DNA of 8,132 bases, from the NCBI GenBank assembly GCA_964637705.1, contig CAZWVM010000167.1:1-8132 (forward strand), written 5' to 3'. Positions within the stretch are counted from its first letter, which is position 1; each line of letters begins with the position of its first letter. Below the pieces are notes generated by a model, which was given only the letters and a program-made list of their open reading frames with translations, was not told where the DNA came from and did no database searches. Positions 7,266-8,132 of this stretch are shown one piece after another. Both the position numbers and the translations under genes were made by a program. This stretch comes from CAZWVM01 sp964637705 (GTDB lineage: Bacteria > UBA8481).

Positions 7266-7318
7266 GGGGTCGAAAAACGCCCGAAAATACCGGTTTTCAT
7301 TTTCCGTTCGACTCTGCT

Positions 7319-7322
7319 AGGA
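7319..7322 (+). promoter_or_regulatory. Ribosome binding site for the PorV-like gene
   Basis: AGGA lies 7 nt before the ATG at 7330, an ordinary Shine-Dalgarno spacing and the cleanest in the window. It supports the first of the two in-frame ATGs (7330, not 7360). The 64-bp gap before it is A/T-richer than the genes around it, and no convincing terminator or promoter is visible there, so read-through from the pseudopilin operon is possible. Confidence 0.5.
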
Positions 7323-7329
7323 TTCCCTC

Positions 7330-8132
7330 ATGAGGCCGTCCGGGCGAGCGCGGCAGAAAATGCCTGAAATCAACTTGATAATCGGCATTATCTCTGCGAT
7401 CACCCTCGCGCTCCTGTGGGCCGCGCCACCGGCCTCGGCCGCCAACGCCGGCACCACCGGCGCCGCTTTCCTCGAGCTCGGCATCGGCGCGCGCGCCGCC
7501 GGGCGCGGCTATGCCGACGTCGCCTGGGCCGAGGACGTCTACGGGATCTACTTCAACCCGGCCGGCGTCGCCTCCCTCCGCCGCCAGCAGATCGGTTTCA
7601 CCCACAATACCCTCGTCCTCGATCTCGACTACAACTTCATCGGCTACGCCTACCCGCTGAAGGAGAACGGCACGATCGCCTTGTCCGGGCTCTACGTCGA
7701 CCTCGGCACGATCGAGCGCCGCGAGATCGCCGCGGGCGGCGGCGCGACCGCCGTGCTCGGGAACGCCAACGGCTGGGACTTCGGCTTCTCCGCGACCTAC
7801 GCCCGCACCATGACCGACTTCCTCGATCTCGGCGTCACCGTGAAGCTCATCAACGAGAGCCTCGACAACTATTCCGCCTCGGCGATCGCCCTCGATCTCG
7901 GCGCCAAGTGGCGCCCGCCCGTGCCCGGCTTCACCGTCGGCGTCTCCCTCTCCAACCTCGGCACCCGCCTCAAGTTCGTCCGCTCTCGCGAGGAACTCCC
8001 CATCACCTTCCGCGGCGGGCTCGGTTACCGCTCTCCGGGCGGGCGCTGGGGCCTCACCGGCGACCTCATCTACACCAAGAACCAGGATCTCGACGGGGCG
8101 ATCGGCGGCGAGGTCTGGGTCTGGCCCGAGCA
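7330..8132 (+). CDS. PorV/PorQ (UPF0164)-like outer-membrane beta-barrel protein, truncated by window end
   Basis: The first 267 codons are present with no stop; the 3' end is outside the window. A long signal peptide has basic residues at the N-terminus, a hydrophobic core near residues 16-32 and a probable AxA site (ASA|ANAG, after residue 37). The mature protein opens with AGTTGAAFLELGIGARAAGRG and then YFNPAGVASL (NPAG at 76-79), the hallmark N-terminus of PorV/PorQ and FadL-like barrels. Alternating strands with Gly and aromatic residues follow (for example IGYAYPL, GWDFGFSATYA, LDLGVTVKLI, GVSLSNLG, FRGGLGYR). PorV in Bacteroidota is an outer-membrane partner of type IX secretion, but homologues occur in many phyla without that system and their role is unclear. 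Its place behind the pseudopilin genes hints at a shared envelope function; this is inference. Confidence 0.8.
   Translation, partial: MRPSGRARQKMPEINLIIGIISAITLALLWAAPPASAANAGTTGAAFLELGIGARAAGRGYADVAWAEDVYGIYFNPAGVASLRRQQIGFTHNTLVLDLDYNFIGYAYPLKENGTIALSGLYVDLGTIERREIAAGGGATAVLGNANGWDFGFSATYARTMTDFLDLGVTVKLINESLDNYSASAIALDLGAKWRPPVPGFTVGVSLSNLGTRLKFVRSREELPITFRGGLGYRSPGGRWGLTGDLIYTKNQDLDGAIGGEVWVWPE

Noticed and set aside
7283..7306. Hairpin or promoter between the K-like and PorV-like genes
   Set aside because: GAAAA/TTTTC stem is weak and A/T-only in its core with no following T-run; TTTTCA and TAGGAT promoter-like boxes would place transcription start on the ATG itself, clashing with the good AGGA ribosome site.

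Overview
This is a GC-rich window with G/C-biased third codon positions, probably chromosomal DNA from a Gram-negative (diderm) bacterium. The diderm inference rests on a cluster of type II secretion/type IV pilus-like pseudopilins followed by an outer-membrane beta-barrel protein of the PorV/PorQ kind. No 16S rRNA or other lineage marker is present. The mix of a GspHIJK-like cluster, a PorV-type barrel and dispersed intergenic repeats would suit an environmental lineage (FCB group, Elusimicrobia/Omnitrophota, Planctomycetes-like or another candidate phylum), but the phylum cannot be fixed from this window.

Layout, all genes on the + strand. Positions 1-191 hold no supportable gene; they contain a small perfect hairpin and three imperfect tandem 8-mers. 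Then comes valS, a complete valyl-tRNA synthetase. A 259-bp gap follows, containing a striking symmetric palindrome (2958-3011) and a short GNRA-tetraloop hairpin in the leader of the next operon. From about 3139 to 7265 four genes overlap by 4, 8 and 4 bp and form one translationally coupled operon. They encode four prepilin-like proteins in the order H-, I-, J-, K-like, matching the minor pseudopilins of type II secretion systems. After a 64-bp gap a PorV/PorQ-like (FadL-fold) outer-membrane protein begins and runs off the end.

Working together: in characterised type II secretion systems the minor pseudopilins H/I/J/K form the tip that primes pseudopilus assembly and contacts substrate. Here the K-like subunit is about 801 residues instead of the usual roughly 300-350. 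It appears to carry a jelly-roll (carbohydrate-binding-module-like) region and a lamin-tail-like region spliced into the pseudopilin fold. That makes it the most interesting object in the window: a tip subunit that may itself bind a ligand. The major pseudopilin (GspG), the ATPase, platform, secretin and prepilin peptidase are not in this window.
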